A stretch of 64,000 nucleotides of DNA, taken from positions 1-64,000 of the forward strand of contig NZ_AUAC01000010.1 in the NCBI RefSeq assembly GCF_000428525.1, written 5' to 3'. How positions within the stretch are numbered: the first letter of the stretch is position 1; every line of letters begins with the position of its first letter. Below the pieces are notes generated by a model. The model saw only the letters and a list, made by a program, of their open reading frames with translations, did not search any database and was not told where the DNA came from. Below, one piece after another: positions 23,831 to 32,264 of the stretch. The translations under genes were made by a program, and so were the position numbers. Source of the DNA: Hellea balneolensis DSM 19091 (GTDB taxonomy: Bacteria; Pseudomonadota; Alphaproteobacteria; Caulobacterales; Maricaulaceae).

Positions 23831-24769
23831 ATGGCCCACAATACACGAATGAGGAATCAATACATTCGTAAAATTCTATATCAGCTAGTAAACGAACCTA
23901 CTCTAATAATATTAGCAACCAGCTGGGATATTGAAGAAATTGACGACCCAAGCACGGCCACAGACCCTATTTTTCTTTCAGAGGACGACCTGTGGGATGA
24001 CAATGTTGATAGCATGGAGCCAGCAGATCACATTGCTACAGAGTTAGCTTATGATTTCTTAAACGCTCTCAGCACGGAAAGTCTTCAACAGAAATGCCTT
24101 GAAATAGATGAAATTTCGGATGTCGAGTGGGAATTGGCCAGCGTTCATGAAATTCCGATTGCTCTTGATAGGAAGGACCTTAAATATTGGGGAAAAAAAT
24201 TTAAATGGTCTCCGTTTGAATCTGTTATTCTTTCTATGGGGTTTTGTCCTCAGCCCGGATTAGTAAGCCGACTTAAAAACTTATACGAACATACTGCTTT
24301 TTCCCGTTCTTGGTATCCATTCTTCTTAGAGTTCTCAGACAGATACATATTGTTGGATGCAACAGGTGTGTTCGAAAAAAACCCTACTCCACTTGAACTT
24401 ATAAAATGGATGAAAAAGTTGGAATTAATAATTCCCCAAAAACTTGAATCTTGTGTGGCATATTTTCAAGGATCACAAAGTGATAAAACTGCTTCATCAC
24501 CAACTACCACTGCGGCACCTGTAGAACGCTCTTCGGAAACAGAGAGCATAATAAACCCTAAGAAGTTATCCAGTTTATTGACGTTAATCCATGCGATGGG
24601 TTCCAACAAACCCTATAGATATGACCAAAGTGATATGAAAAATGGCGCAATCAAACGAATTGAAACCGCTATTGTAGATTCGGGCTTAGATCTTTCAGAG
24701 CGCACAATTAAAAAGGGCTTTGTCACGTTAATGCCAGTTTTCAGATATTCCGCTAAGCACAAGCGATGA
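23831..24769 (+). CDS. Island accessory protein of unknown function, 3' end replaced by IS6 element
   Basis: I do not recognise a full-length family. It is acidic at the N-terminus, with a segment PKKLSSLLTLIHAMG then AIKRIETAIVDSGLDLSERT near the end, which resembles the C-terminal helical domain of small proteins encoded beside P4-type integrases. The left terminal repeat of the insertion sequence begins at 24715, so the last about 18 residues (from FVTLMPVF) are read from IS DNA. The native C-terminus is lost. It is A+T-rich compared with neighbours and lies 57 bases after integrase 2. Confidence 0.6.
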   Translation: MAHNTRMRNQYIRKILYQLVNEPTLIILATSWDIEEIDDPSTATDPIFLSEDDLWDDNVDSMEPADHIATELAYDFLNALSTESLQQKCLEIDEISDVEWELASVHEIPIALDRKDLKYWGKKFKWSPFESVILSMGFCPQPGLVSRLKNLYEHTAFSRSWYPFFLEFSDRYILLDATGVFEKNPTPLELIKWMKKLELIIPQKLESCVAYFQGSQSDKTASSPTTTAAPVERSSETESIINPKKLSSLLTLIHAMGSNKPYRYDQSDMKNGAIKRIETAIVDSGLDLSERTIKKGFVTLMPVFRYSAKHKR

Positions 24770-25518
24770 AAACCTCAATCTATTCTCGCCATCGCTTCCA
24801 TCCGGACATTATTCGGCGTGCCGTCTGGATGTAATTCCGGTTTAACCTCAGCTTCCGGGACGTAGAAGAGCTGATGATCGAGCGCGGTGTCGACGTTTCG
24901 TACGAAACCATCCGCGGATGGGTTGACAAGTTCGGGACCACATATGCAAAACGGATAGAGTCTCGATCCGAACCACCCTCACCTGTCTGGCATTTGGATG
25001 AAGTCTATACCAACATAAATGGAAAGATGGTTTATCTTTGGCGAGCGGTTGATGACGAAGGAACGGTATTGGATGTCGTCATTCAGTACCGCTGCAACAC
25101 CAAGGCGGCCACTCGATTGCTCCGCAAACTGCTTAGAAACCAAGGCATAAAACCAAAACGGATTGTGACTGATAGACTTGGTTCTTATGGAGCAGCCCTC
25201 AAACTCTTAGGTCTGAAAGAACTCCATGACGTAGGAGGTAGGAAGAATAATCGCGCAGAATGCTCTCATGTTCCAGTACGAAGAAGAGAACGAAAATCTC
25301 AGAAGTTTAGATCGGTCAGGAACGCTCAAAAACTGCTTTCAGCCCACAGCCAAATCTACAATCTCTTCAATCTCCGACGCCACCTTATCTCAAGAAACAC
25401 ACTCCGGAAATTCAGACAAAAAGCTAATTTAGAATGGAATTTCGTGACGGCATCAGCGTGCGTTTAGAAACGCAATTAAAGAGAAATAACGGCCAGTCCA
25501 CTTAACGTGACAAAACCC
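24715..25518 (+). mobile_element. IS6-family insertion sequence, about 804 bp
   Basis: Terminal inverted repeats are visible: GGGCTTTGTCACGTTAA at 24715 and the complement of GGGTTTTGTCACGTTAA ending at 25518 (16 of 17 match). The length fits IS6/IS26. The flanking eight bases differ (ATTAAAAA left, CGGGGAAC right), so there is no target duplication. The left flank is the island gene and the right flank is the inside of an Rhs tip, as expected after an IS6-mediated deletion or fusion. Confidence 0.8.
24766..25467 (+). pseudogene. IS6-family transposase with a premature stop
   Basis: From ATG 24766 the frame reads SRHRFHPDIIRRAVWM, then TAA at 24832-24834, then FRFNLSFRDVEELMIERGVD. IS6 transposases have a Tyr at this position, so one base change made a nonsense codon. 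Downstream the DDE residues are intact: Asp in WHLDEVYTN, Asp in VTDRLGSYG and Glu in NNRAECSH. A start at ATG 24874 would give a 197-residue protein lacking the N-terminal helix-turn-helix. Transposition in cis is therefore doubtful. Confidence 0.85.
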
Positions 25519-26563
25519 CGGGGAACATGAGGGCTTGGGTTTGGGCGGCCATGGCTGTGATTTGGATGCCAAAGGGTGTGGTGATACCTTCATCCCAAAC
25601 GATGTCTCCATCGGCATTGGTCGCAAATTTGGGCCGTCCCAGATGATCACTATGCAGGAAGGTGACATTGCTGCCCCCTGCCGGGTCATTACAGCCCGTG
25701 GCGAGCAGGGCGTCCAACTCCGCTTGTAAGGTCTCGCGCTGTGTGGTGAGCACTTCATTACGCTCTGTCAGAAAAACAATGCGCTCTTCATGCTCTGCCG
25801 TGCGAGTCATTAAGACATCATTTCGCTCTGTCAGTTCCCCTATACGGGTCTCATGCGCGGTGATGCGCGTGGCTAGCTCAGCATTGCGAAGCGTGAGTTC
25901 TTCAATCCGCACCTCATGCCCTGTGATGAGGGTGGCCAGTGCCGCATTTCTGTCCGTTAGAAAGACAATGCGCTCTTGATGGGTGATGATTAAAGCTTCG
26001 AGCTCTGCTATGCGCTCGGCGCGGGTGTCAGGGTTAAGCGCCGCGATACGGTTTTGCTTATCGACAATCAGCGCTTCCAGCTCTGTGATGCGAGCAGCAT
26101 TATTCGTGATACGGGACTGCTTATCCTCTATCAGATCAACAAGCTGGGTGACACGCGCCGCATTATTATCAATGCGGCTTTGCTTATCGGTAATAAGCTC
26201 GCTAAGTTCCGTAATACGGGTCGCATTGGCCGCGATACGGCTTTGCTTATCCGCCGCCAAATCACCTAGCTCGATTATCCGCGCGGCATTATTATCAATG
26301 CGCGTGGTGCGATCGGCAATATCCGCCTCAAGCGCAGCAATCTCATCCGTGCAGTCCTCTGTGGGCGTATTATCATTGGCCGCTCCGAAAGTGGCCACAG
26401 GCGTTAAGCCAAGCCAGACATATTCACGCAAGGTTTCGCCTGTGGCGGCATCGGTCTCAGATATCAAGCGGTCTTCCCCGTCATAATGATAATGAATGGC
26501 CGCTTCGCCCGCGACGGCTTTGACAATGCGCTGCTCGGACATGTCGTAAGTATAGCAAGCCAT
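25502..26563 (-). pseudogene. Displaced Rhs tip 3, truncated by the IS
   Basis: It begins with YD-repeat sequence (KAVAGEAAIHYHYDGEDRL), continues through a coiled coil of about 190 residues, then SNVTFLHSDHLGRPKFATN and ITAMAAQTQALMFPG, where homology to the two sister tips stops at about 25519. The final VLSR comes from IS DNA. The conserved RHS core end and the toxin are missing. Its ATG overlaps the stop of the upstream putative immunity gene (TGATG). Confidence 0.8.
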
Positions 26564-27126
26564 CAGCCACGTCGGTCAATTATAATTTGGTTCTCTTTAG
26601 GACGTTGAGGAATAGTTACCATATGAATGGTACAGTTGTTTGTATACTCCTCTCCATGAATGTCGGTTCCTTGAATTATAACTGAGGATTCTTTTTCAAA
26701 TATTGTGTCAACTGCTGTGGTTAAATTTCTAATATCTTTAAGAATAACTTCGGTGCTTGAACCCTTTATATCAAATATTGTTCTATAAATATCACTTAAA
26801 CTGGGGGACGCTTTCTCACACGAAAACTTATTAGAGCCAATTTGCTGAATGACTATTTTATCTTGAGTTATATAAAATTTTGAAACTCCGGGCGCATCGA
26901 GATAATAACCATCTTTAAACCAAACTTTTGCCCATAAATTATCTTCAAATTGTCGTTCTATGTAGTAACTTTCAACATGATTGAGGCTATTTAGTTGATT
27001 TACTAGTTTTCGAGCGGCACGTGTATCATCCCATTCAAGATAAAACAGGACGCACAGGCCACTTATAAGAACAAGAGCAATTAATACAAAAATTGAGGCA
27101 ATAAAACGGATGAAGCTTTTTTTCAT
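26563..27126 (-). CDS. Putative immunity protein for Rhs toxin 2
   Basis: This 187-residue protein has one N-terminal membrane segment (FIASIFVLIALVLISGLCVL) and a soluble beta-rich remainder. I do not recognise a family. Its start overlaps the end of the tip 2 toxin gene by four bases (ATGA), the arrangement expected of an Rhs toxin and its immunity gene. The membrane anchor suggests it protects at the inner membrane or periplasm. Base composition is A+T-rich compared with the Rhs core. The immunity role is inferred from position only. Confidence 0.6.
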   Translation of the reverse strand: MKKSFIRFIASIFVLIALVLISGLCVLFYLEWDDTRAARKLVNQLNSLNHVESYYIERQFEDNLWAKVWFKDGYYLDAPGVSKFYITQDKIVIQQIGSNKFSCEKASPSLSDIYRTIFDIKGSSTEVILKDIRNLTTAVDTIFEKESSVIIQGTDIHGEEYTNNCTIHMVTIPQRPKENQIIIDRRG

Positions 27127-28712
27127 TCTGTATATCCATTTCCTCTTCTAATATCAGCAGGCCCAAGTGCCCCTCGTAATTGAACCGCAATAGGAAATTT
27201 AGAAAATAGCTTTTGACAGTCAGGATTATTAGAGCCTAGAGCGACTATATAATCATAATTACTTTCTTGATAATTTGACCGCCTTAACCCTGTTTTATTA
27301 CCCAACCATGGAAGAAACCCAGAATTTCGACGGCCTGATGCAGATACCCTCATAGTTCCAAAAAATTTGATTATGTTTGTTGAAGCCCCGTACTGATTAG
27401 TAGAATCAGACGGCATAAATATAAAATCAACGTCTTTACCATTCGGAGGCAACTCGTTACCGCAACCGCATTGAATTTCCTGCAGACCTGTAAAGGGGTT
27501 TTTGGTATCTCTCGCCCATCCATCAATTTGTCCACCTGGTTCTATAATTAGCTTACCTTGAGGCCATTTTCTGTCTGTCAATCCTTCTGAGTCAATATAA
27601 CTCAAAGGATTCCCGCCGACATAGGCATATCTATTAAGTCCACCCGCCAATCCTATCGGGTCGCTTTGCAGATACCGTCCCAGCGTCGGGTCATATGTTC
27701 TGTGCCAGTTATGGCTTAGCGTCACGCCTGCGCCTGTGGTTTCCAGGTCTTGATATTGACCGGGGAACATCAGGGCTTGGGTTTGCGCGGCCATGGCCGT
27801 GATTTGGATGCCGAATGGCGTGGTGATGCCTTCATCCCAGACAACCTCTCCATTGGCATTGGTCGCGAATTTAGGACGTCCCAGGTGATCACTGTGGAGG
27901 AATGTGACATTGCTGCCCCCTGCCGGGTCATTACAGCCCATGGCGAGCAGGGCGTCCAACTCCGCTTGTAAGGTCTCGCGCTGTGTGGTGAGCACCTCAT
28001 TACGCTCGGTTAAAAAGACACTCCGCTCTTCATGCCCAGTTATCAGGCTTGCAAGTTCTGCATTTCTATCGGTGAGTTCCGTAACACGCGTCTCATGCGC
28101 GGTTATCAGAGCCGCAAGCTCTGTATTGCGCGTGGTCAGCTCTGTTATGCGCGTTTCATGCGCGGTAATAAGCGCGGCCAATTCCCGATTTCGGGTGGTC
28201 AGAAATTCAATCCGCTCCTGATGGGTGATGATGAGGGCTTCCAGCTCTGCGATGCGCTCGGCGCGGGTTTCAGGGTTAAGCGCGGCGATATGGTTTTGTT
28301 TATCGACAATCAGCGCTTCCAATTCTGTGATACGGGCGGCATTCCTGTCGATGCGGGACTGCTTATCCGTTATCAGCGCGCCAAGCTCTGTGATACGGGC
28401 GGCATTATTGTCGATACGGTTTTGCTTATCCGCCGCCAAATCATCCAGTTCGACTATCCGCGCCGCATTATTATCAATCCGCGTGGTGCGGTCGGCTATA
28501 TCCGCTTCAAGCGCGGCAATCTTATCCGTGCAGTCCTCCGGATTATTATCATTGGCAGCCCCGAAACTCGCGATGGGCGTTAAGCCAAGCCAGACATATT
28601 CCCGTATGGTCTCGCCTGTGACCGCATCGGTCTCAGATATTAAGCGGCCTTCGCCGTCATAATGATAGTGAATGGCAGCTTCGCCCGCGACGGCTTTGAC
28701 GATACTCAGCAA
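27123..28712 (-). CDS. Displaced Rhs tip 2 with C-terminal toxin domain
   Basis: It opens with a YD-repeat segment (IVKAVAGEAAIHYHYDG), then a coiled coil of about 190 residues, then the RHS core terminus (TYDPTLGRYLQSDPIGLAGG, NRYAYVGGNPLSYIDSEG). After this conserved border comes a variable domain of about 150 residues (DRKWPQGKLIIEPGG onward, with CGCG and a GNGYTE end), which is the expected place for a polymorphic toxin. I cannot name its activity. The start is a TTG directly after the stop of the preceding small membrane gene. Without the main Rhs shell it is probably a reservoir for recombination, not a secreted effector by itself. Confidence 0.75.
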   Translation of the reverse strand: MLSIVKAVAGEAAIHYHYDGEGRLISETDAVTGETIREYVWLGLTPIASFGAANDNNPEDCTDKIAALEADIADRTTRIDNNAARIVELDDLAADKQNRIDNNAARITELGALITDKQSRIDRNAARITELEALIVDKQNHIAALNPETRAERIAELEALIITHQERIEFLTTRNRELAALITAHETRITELTTRNTELAALITAHETRVTELTDRNAELASLITGHEERSVFLTERNEVLTTQRETLQAELDALLAMGCNDPAGGSNVTFLHSDHLGRPKFATNANGEVVWDEGITTPFGIQITAMAAQTQALMFPGQYQDLETTGAGVTLSHNWHRTYDPTLGRYLQSDPIGLAGGLNRYAYVGGNPLSYIDSEGLTDRKWPQGKLIIEPGGQIDGWARDTKNPFTGLQEIQCGCGNELPPNGKDVDFIFMPSDSTNQYGASTNIIKFFGTMRVSASGRRNSGFLPWLGNKTGLRRSNYQESNYDYIVALGSNNPDCQKLFSKFPIAVQLRGALGPADIRRGNGYTE

Positions 28713-28901
28713 TTATTTTGTGAGTTTTGCATACAACAAAATTGTTCCTATCAAACACCCCAGCATAAACATTACTACAACGCCAGAAATTAATGAGTCC
28801 AACAAGCTGCGTTTATAAAAAAAGAGGTTTATAAAAAAAATTGCGGCAAAAGGTACAAGCAAGTATTGAATTACATTAATAATATATTTTTTTACATTCA
28901 A
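28713..28901 (-). CDS. Small two-helix membrane protein, putative immunity protein 1
   Basis: The 62-residue protein has two hydrophobic segments (IQYLLVPFAAIFFINLFFY and SGVVVMFMLGCLIGTILLY). It lies six bases after tip 1, and its stop is followed immediately by tip 2. Position and size fit an immunity protein for the toxin of tip 1. No family recognised. Confidence 0.5.
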   Translation of the reverse strand: MNVKKYIINVIQYLLVPFAAIFFINLFFYKRSLLDSLISGVVVMFMLGCLIGTILLYAKLTK

Positions 28902-28907
28902 AATAAA

Positions 28908-29813
28908 TCACCTATTTCGAGCTTCATTAAAAGCTGTACTACCAGTATATCCACCAATCGATACTAACGGTGGAATATTGTTACCGGCGGTATCAGCATA
29001 TGGTCCGCTAAAAGGTTGCATTAAGTTTCTATTTGAGGAACTCTTAATATTGTTCAAATTTCGGAAACTGGACCTAATACCATTTCCTATTTTTTGGAAA
29101 GAACCACCAAGTATCCCACCAATTAGTGCTTGCTCTGTTATACTTTCTAGTGTGGCACATTCCTGTTGAAATTCAAAAACTGCGCCTGTTACGGCACCGC
29201 TTAAGATAGCCTTACCAAAAACACCCTTAACCAATGCGCCTGCTGGCCCACCTAATCCACCAGCAACACCGGCAGTTAAAATTGATCTGCCATCAAGGTT
29301 ACTAAATGCTGGGTTCCCGTTTGCTATGTTTCCAAGCACTTGACCGGCGAAATCAACACCTGCCCCGGTAATAATTCCTCCAACAATGAGCGGTAATATT
29401 AGCCCGCTTGGGTCCACAAAGCTCACCGGATTACCCCCCACATAAGCATATCTATTCAGCCCGCCTGCAAGGCCTATCGGGTCACTCTGTAGATACCGCC
29501 CTAGCATCGGGTCATATGTTCTGTGCCAGTTATGGGAGAGGGTCACGCCTGCGCCTGTGGTTTCCAGGTCTTGATATTGACCGGGGAACATGAGGGCTTG
29601 GGTTTGGGCGGCCATGGCTGTGATTTGGATGCCGAAGGGTGTCGTGATGCCTTCGTCCCAGACAATGTCTCCATCGGCATTGGTCGCGAATTTCGGACGG
29701 CCCAGATGGTCACTGTGGAGGAAGGTGACATTACTGCCCGCTGCCGGGTCATTACAGCCCGTGGCGAGCAATGCGTCCAGCTCCGCTTGTAAGGTCTCGC
29801 GCTGTGTGGTGAG
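28908..29813 (-). CDS. Displaced Rhs tip 1 with glycine-rich C-terminal domain
   Basis: The open frame starts abruptly after a stop at 29814 with LTTQRETLQAELDAL, the end of the coiled coil, so 5' material is missing; the first ATG-type start is near 29771. The conserved RHS core end (TYDPMLGRYLQSDPIGLAGG, NPVSFVDPSG) is followed by a variable region with hydrophobic Gly-rich segments (LPLIVGGIITGAGVDFAGQ, GGLGGPAGALVKGVFG) and a short polar end. The segments look like a pre-toxin or membrane-active region. A catalytic toxin is not evident. Confidence 0.7.
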   Translation of the reverse strand, partial: LTTQRETLQAELDALLATGCNDPAAGSNVTFLHSDHLGRPKFATNADGDIVWDEGITTPFGIQITAMAAQTQALMFPGQYQDLETTGAGVTLSHNWHRTYDPMLGRYLQSDPIGLAGGLNRYAYVGGNPVSFVDPSGLILPLIVGGIITGAGVDFAGQVLGNIANGNPAFSNLDGRSILTAGVAGGLGGPAGALVKGVFGKAILSGAVTGAVFEFQQECATLESITEQALIGGILGGSFQKIGNGIRSSFRNLNNIKSSSNRNLMQPFSGPYADTAGNNIPPLVSIGGYTGSTAFNEARNR

Positions 29814-29934
29814 TTATTCTACCCACTGTTTATCTATCCAAGGAAATGAGAAAGTTGGGTGTGCCGCGAGTTCAATTTCAAACATACCATAAAGTCTAAT
29901 CTTACAGTCGTAAGGAATTATTTTATATAGACTT
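29814..29934 (-). pseudogene. C-terminal remnant of another Rhs immunity gene
   Basis: A short frame reads LYGMFEIELAAHPTFSFPW then IDKQWVE and a stop, directly followed by tip 1. This repeats the pattern seen twice downstream: immunity gene stop, then a displaced tip. The upstream part is missing. Confidence 0.45.
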
Positions 29935-29989
29935 TACACATTATATCGATCTGGAAGAGTCATCTTTTTCTTGATATTGAGATCGTGTA

Positions 29990-30165
29990 AGTCATTGATA
30001 GGACTCATAGTCTTTTTGAGAAAAAATGCATCTTCCTCAAAGATACCTTATACACCTCTTCGCTATGCCCATGTCGATAAACGGAGGCTGAAGACATATT
30101 CGCGGGAAATCGTCAAACCAAAATAGGACTCGCTTGCAAAGGCCTATGGTTTTGATTGGTCGGCC
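29990..30165 (+). pseudogene. Relic of an integrase gene and its leader
   Basis: The translation TPLRYAHVDKRRL then KTYSREIV matches integrase 1 (VPLRYAEVDKRRLIKSALKT then SSREVA) with a five-codon deletion and a following stop. The upstream DNA, including CTTCCTCAAAG at about 30031, also matches the leader of integrase 1 around 6820-6867. It is a dead paralogue, in the same orientation. The rest of 29935-30226 holds no gene. Confidence 0.75.
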
Positions 30166-30226
30166 CCCGCTCTTTCATCGGTAAAAAGCTCATGCGCACT
30201 GTGGACGCGCAGATAATCCTTAAAAA

Positions 30227-31396
30227 TCATGGGTGCTTCGAGGACATAGCTAGCTCTATAATTCTGACGAATGCCGCGATGCCATATTTTGATGCTTCGT
30301 CATTAAAGTTATAAGTAGGTGTGTGAATAGGGCTTGAGTCTTCACCATTTCCGAGCAGAAAGTAACACCCTGGAAGTTTCTCTAAAAAGAAGGCGAAGTC
30401 TTCAGACCCCATAATTGGGTCGAAGTCTATATCCACATTGTCCTCACCAGCGACATCAATTAGCGCCTCAATAACAATATCTGTATTTTGCGGAGTATTT
30501 ATCAGCGCGGGATAGCCATCTTGATAATCACACACGATCTTTACATCATGAGCAGCGGCAAAGCCCGCACATGTTTTAATAACACTCTGTTTTAGAGTCT
30601 GCCGTGTATCAGGAGATAAGCTTCGACAAGATCCCATGATTTTCACGAACTCCGGAATGACATTATAGGTGCCCATGGCTTCGAAATGCCCAACACTTAA
30701 AACAGCAGGTTCGGTTGCTGCAATATTTCGCGACACAATCATGTTTAAAGCCATGACAAGCTGACTAGCAATAAGAATGGAGTCTTGGGCGAGTTCAGGG
30801 AACGCACCGTGACCACCTTGCCCTGTGATCGAAATATCGAATTTATCGAATGAAGCCAGCATAGCGCCCGGGCGAACTTTCATCTGCCCCACAGGTAGAC
30901 CTGGCATATTATGCAAGGCGTAAATGGCATCGATTTCATAATCTTCCAATAAACCCGCTTCGATCATTGCGCGCGCGCCCGCTTCATTTTCCTCGGCGGG
31001 TTGGAATATTATATGCAATGTCCCTTTTAGATCTGTCCGTCCCGCCAAAGATTTAGCTACGCCCAACATGATCGCTGTATGGCCGTCATGGCCGCAAGCA
31101 TGCATGCAACCTGATGTTTTTGACGCGTAGGCCACGTCATTTTGCTCTTCTATCGGAAGGGCATCCATATCTGCCCGCAAGGCGATACTCGGACCTTTTC
31201 CGAAGATAATCGTACCCACGACGCCTGTCTTAGCAATATTGGTTTTAACCTTATAGCCAGATTTCTTAAGCTCTGTGATAACAAGTGTAGAAGTTTCTAT
31301 TTCTTCAAACGCCATTTCGGGATGCGCGTGAATGGCCTGCCTCCACCCCATGACTTCATGTTCGAGAGCTCTATCAATCAACGCGGTCTTTCCCAT
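30227..31396 (-). CDS. M20-family amidohydrolase (hippurate/N-acyl-amino-acid hydrolase-like)
   Basis: It hydrolyses amide bonds of N-acyl amino acids or short peptides with a dinuclear metal site. Signatures are RQAIHAHPEMAFEE, RADMDALPIEE, CMHACGHDGHTAIMLG and FQPAEENEAGARAMI, with a lid domain (SITGQGGHGAFPELAQD) and IMGSEDFAFFLE near the C-terminus. It has no signal peptide, so it is cytoplasmic. Its ATG shares one base with the stop of the upstream hydrolase (TAATG), indicating coupling. With that hydrolase and a TonB receptor it probably processes an imported acylated or amide compound. Confidence 0.9.
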   Translation of the reverse strand: MGKTALIDRALEHEVMGWRQAIHAHPEMAFEEIETSTLVITELKKSGYKVKTNIAKTGVVGTIIFGKGPSIALRADMDALPIEEQNDVAYASKTSGCMHACGHDGHTAIMLGVAKSLAGRTDLKGTLHIIFQPAEENEAGARAMIEAGLLEDYEIDAIYALHNMPGLPVGQMKVRPGAMLASFDKFDISITGQGGHGAFPELAQDSILIASQLVMALNMIVSRNIAATEPAVLSVGHFEAMGTYNVIPEFVKIMGSCRSLSPDTRQTLKQSVIKTCAGFAAAHDVKIVCDYQDGYPALINTPQNTDIVIEALIDVAGEDNVDIDFDPIMGSEDFAFFLEKLPGCYFLLGNGEDSSPIHTPTYNFNDEASKYGIAAFVRIIELAMSSKHP

Positions 31397-32247
31397 TAAA
31401 CTGACCGTCCGGAAAACACATTATTTGCAAACTCAGACAAGATTTCGTTGAATTTTTCAGGGACCTCGATGAAAGGCGCATGCCCAACCCCCTCCATAAC
31501 GATGACTTTTTCTTGCCATAAATTGCCCCACCTTACATTCTGTATAAAGGCTTGCGAAGCGAAAGCATCTTGGTCGCCATGAATGACGCAAAAAGGTTTC
31601 TGCCAGCCTGCGACAACGGTCTTCTGGTGGCATCCTTGCTCTCCACTAGACCAATGCGCGCCCACATGTGCTCCCATAGCGGGATCTGTACGTGCAGCGA
31701 GGTCTAGATAAGTGTCTGGTAGCGGCGTCAAAGAGCCATAAAGACCGCTGACATATGTCTTCACATCTTCCTCTGAACGATCCTCTTTCAACGTCACAGC
31801 CATTGCAGCACTAGGTATGAAAGCCGACTCAAAATCATCCAAACCCGGTCCTATGGGCGGCGTACCAAAAATCATAGCCCCTGACAGATCAAAGCCCCGA
31901 CCGGCCATTTCTATAGCAATGTGCCCCCCAAGCGACCACCCAACGATTAGAGGGGACGTAATCCCCAAGGCATCCTGTACTTTCTTAACAAGAAGGGCGA
32001 AAGCGGGAAAATTATAATCAACTTCAGGATCATGTGAGTTTGAAGACTCTCCGTGGCCCGGCAAGTCAATCGAAAGAACGCTATAACCTTTTTCGCTAAA
32101 AAACTTTAACTGTCCTTCGAAAACATCCTTAGCAGCAGAGTTTCCATGGATAAATATAATCGTGTTTTTACTGCGTGTGATATAGTTGAATGCGACATTT
32201 AACGTTCCGATTTCTATCGACCCATTTTCAGTGATTAACCCTGACAT
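31396..32247 (-). CDS. Alpha/beta hydrolase
   Basis: The alpha/beta hydrolase fold is shown by an oxyanion-region FIHGNSAAKD, the nucleophile elbow GWSLGGH (Ser), an acid residue region in VIHGDQDAFAS and the catalytic His in VGHAPFIEVPE. The 283-residue length is typical and no signal peptide is seen. It starts 17 bases after the TonB receptor and overlaps the amidohydrolase. Esterase or siderophore-esterase-like activity is possible; the substrate is unknown. Confidence 0.88.
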   Translation of the reverse strand: MSGLITENGSIEIGTLNVAFNYITRSKNTIIFIHGNSAAKDVFEGQLKFFSEKGYSVLSIDLPGHGESSNSHDPEVDYNFPAFALLVKKVQDALGITSPLIVGWSLGGHIAIEMAGRGFDLSGAMIFGTPPIGPGLDDFESAFIPSAAMAVTLKEDRSEEDVKTYVSGLYGSLTPLPDTYLDLAARTDPAMGAHVGAHWSSGEQGCHQKTVVAGWQKPFCVIHGDQDAFASQAFIQNVRWGNLWQEKVIVMEGVGHAPFIEVPEKFNEILSEFANNVFSGRSV

Positions 32248-32264
32248 ATTACTGGTTCCAAAGA

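Noticed and set aside
24707-25526. Target-site duplication around the IS6 element
   Set aside because: Left flank ATTAAAAA and right flank CGGGGAAC differ, so a simple insertion is not supported.
25983-28662. Long plus-strand frames opposite the Rhs coiled coils
   Set aside because: Ser/Arg-rich shadows of 63-base repeats; the minus strand carries recognisable RHS sequence.
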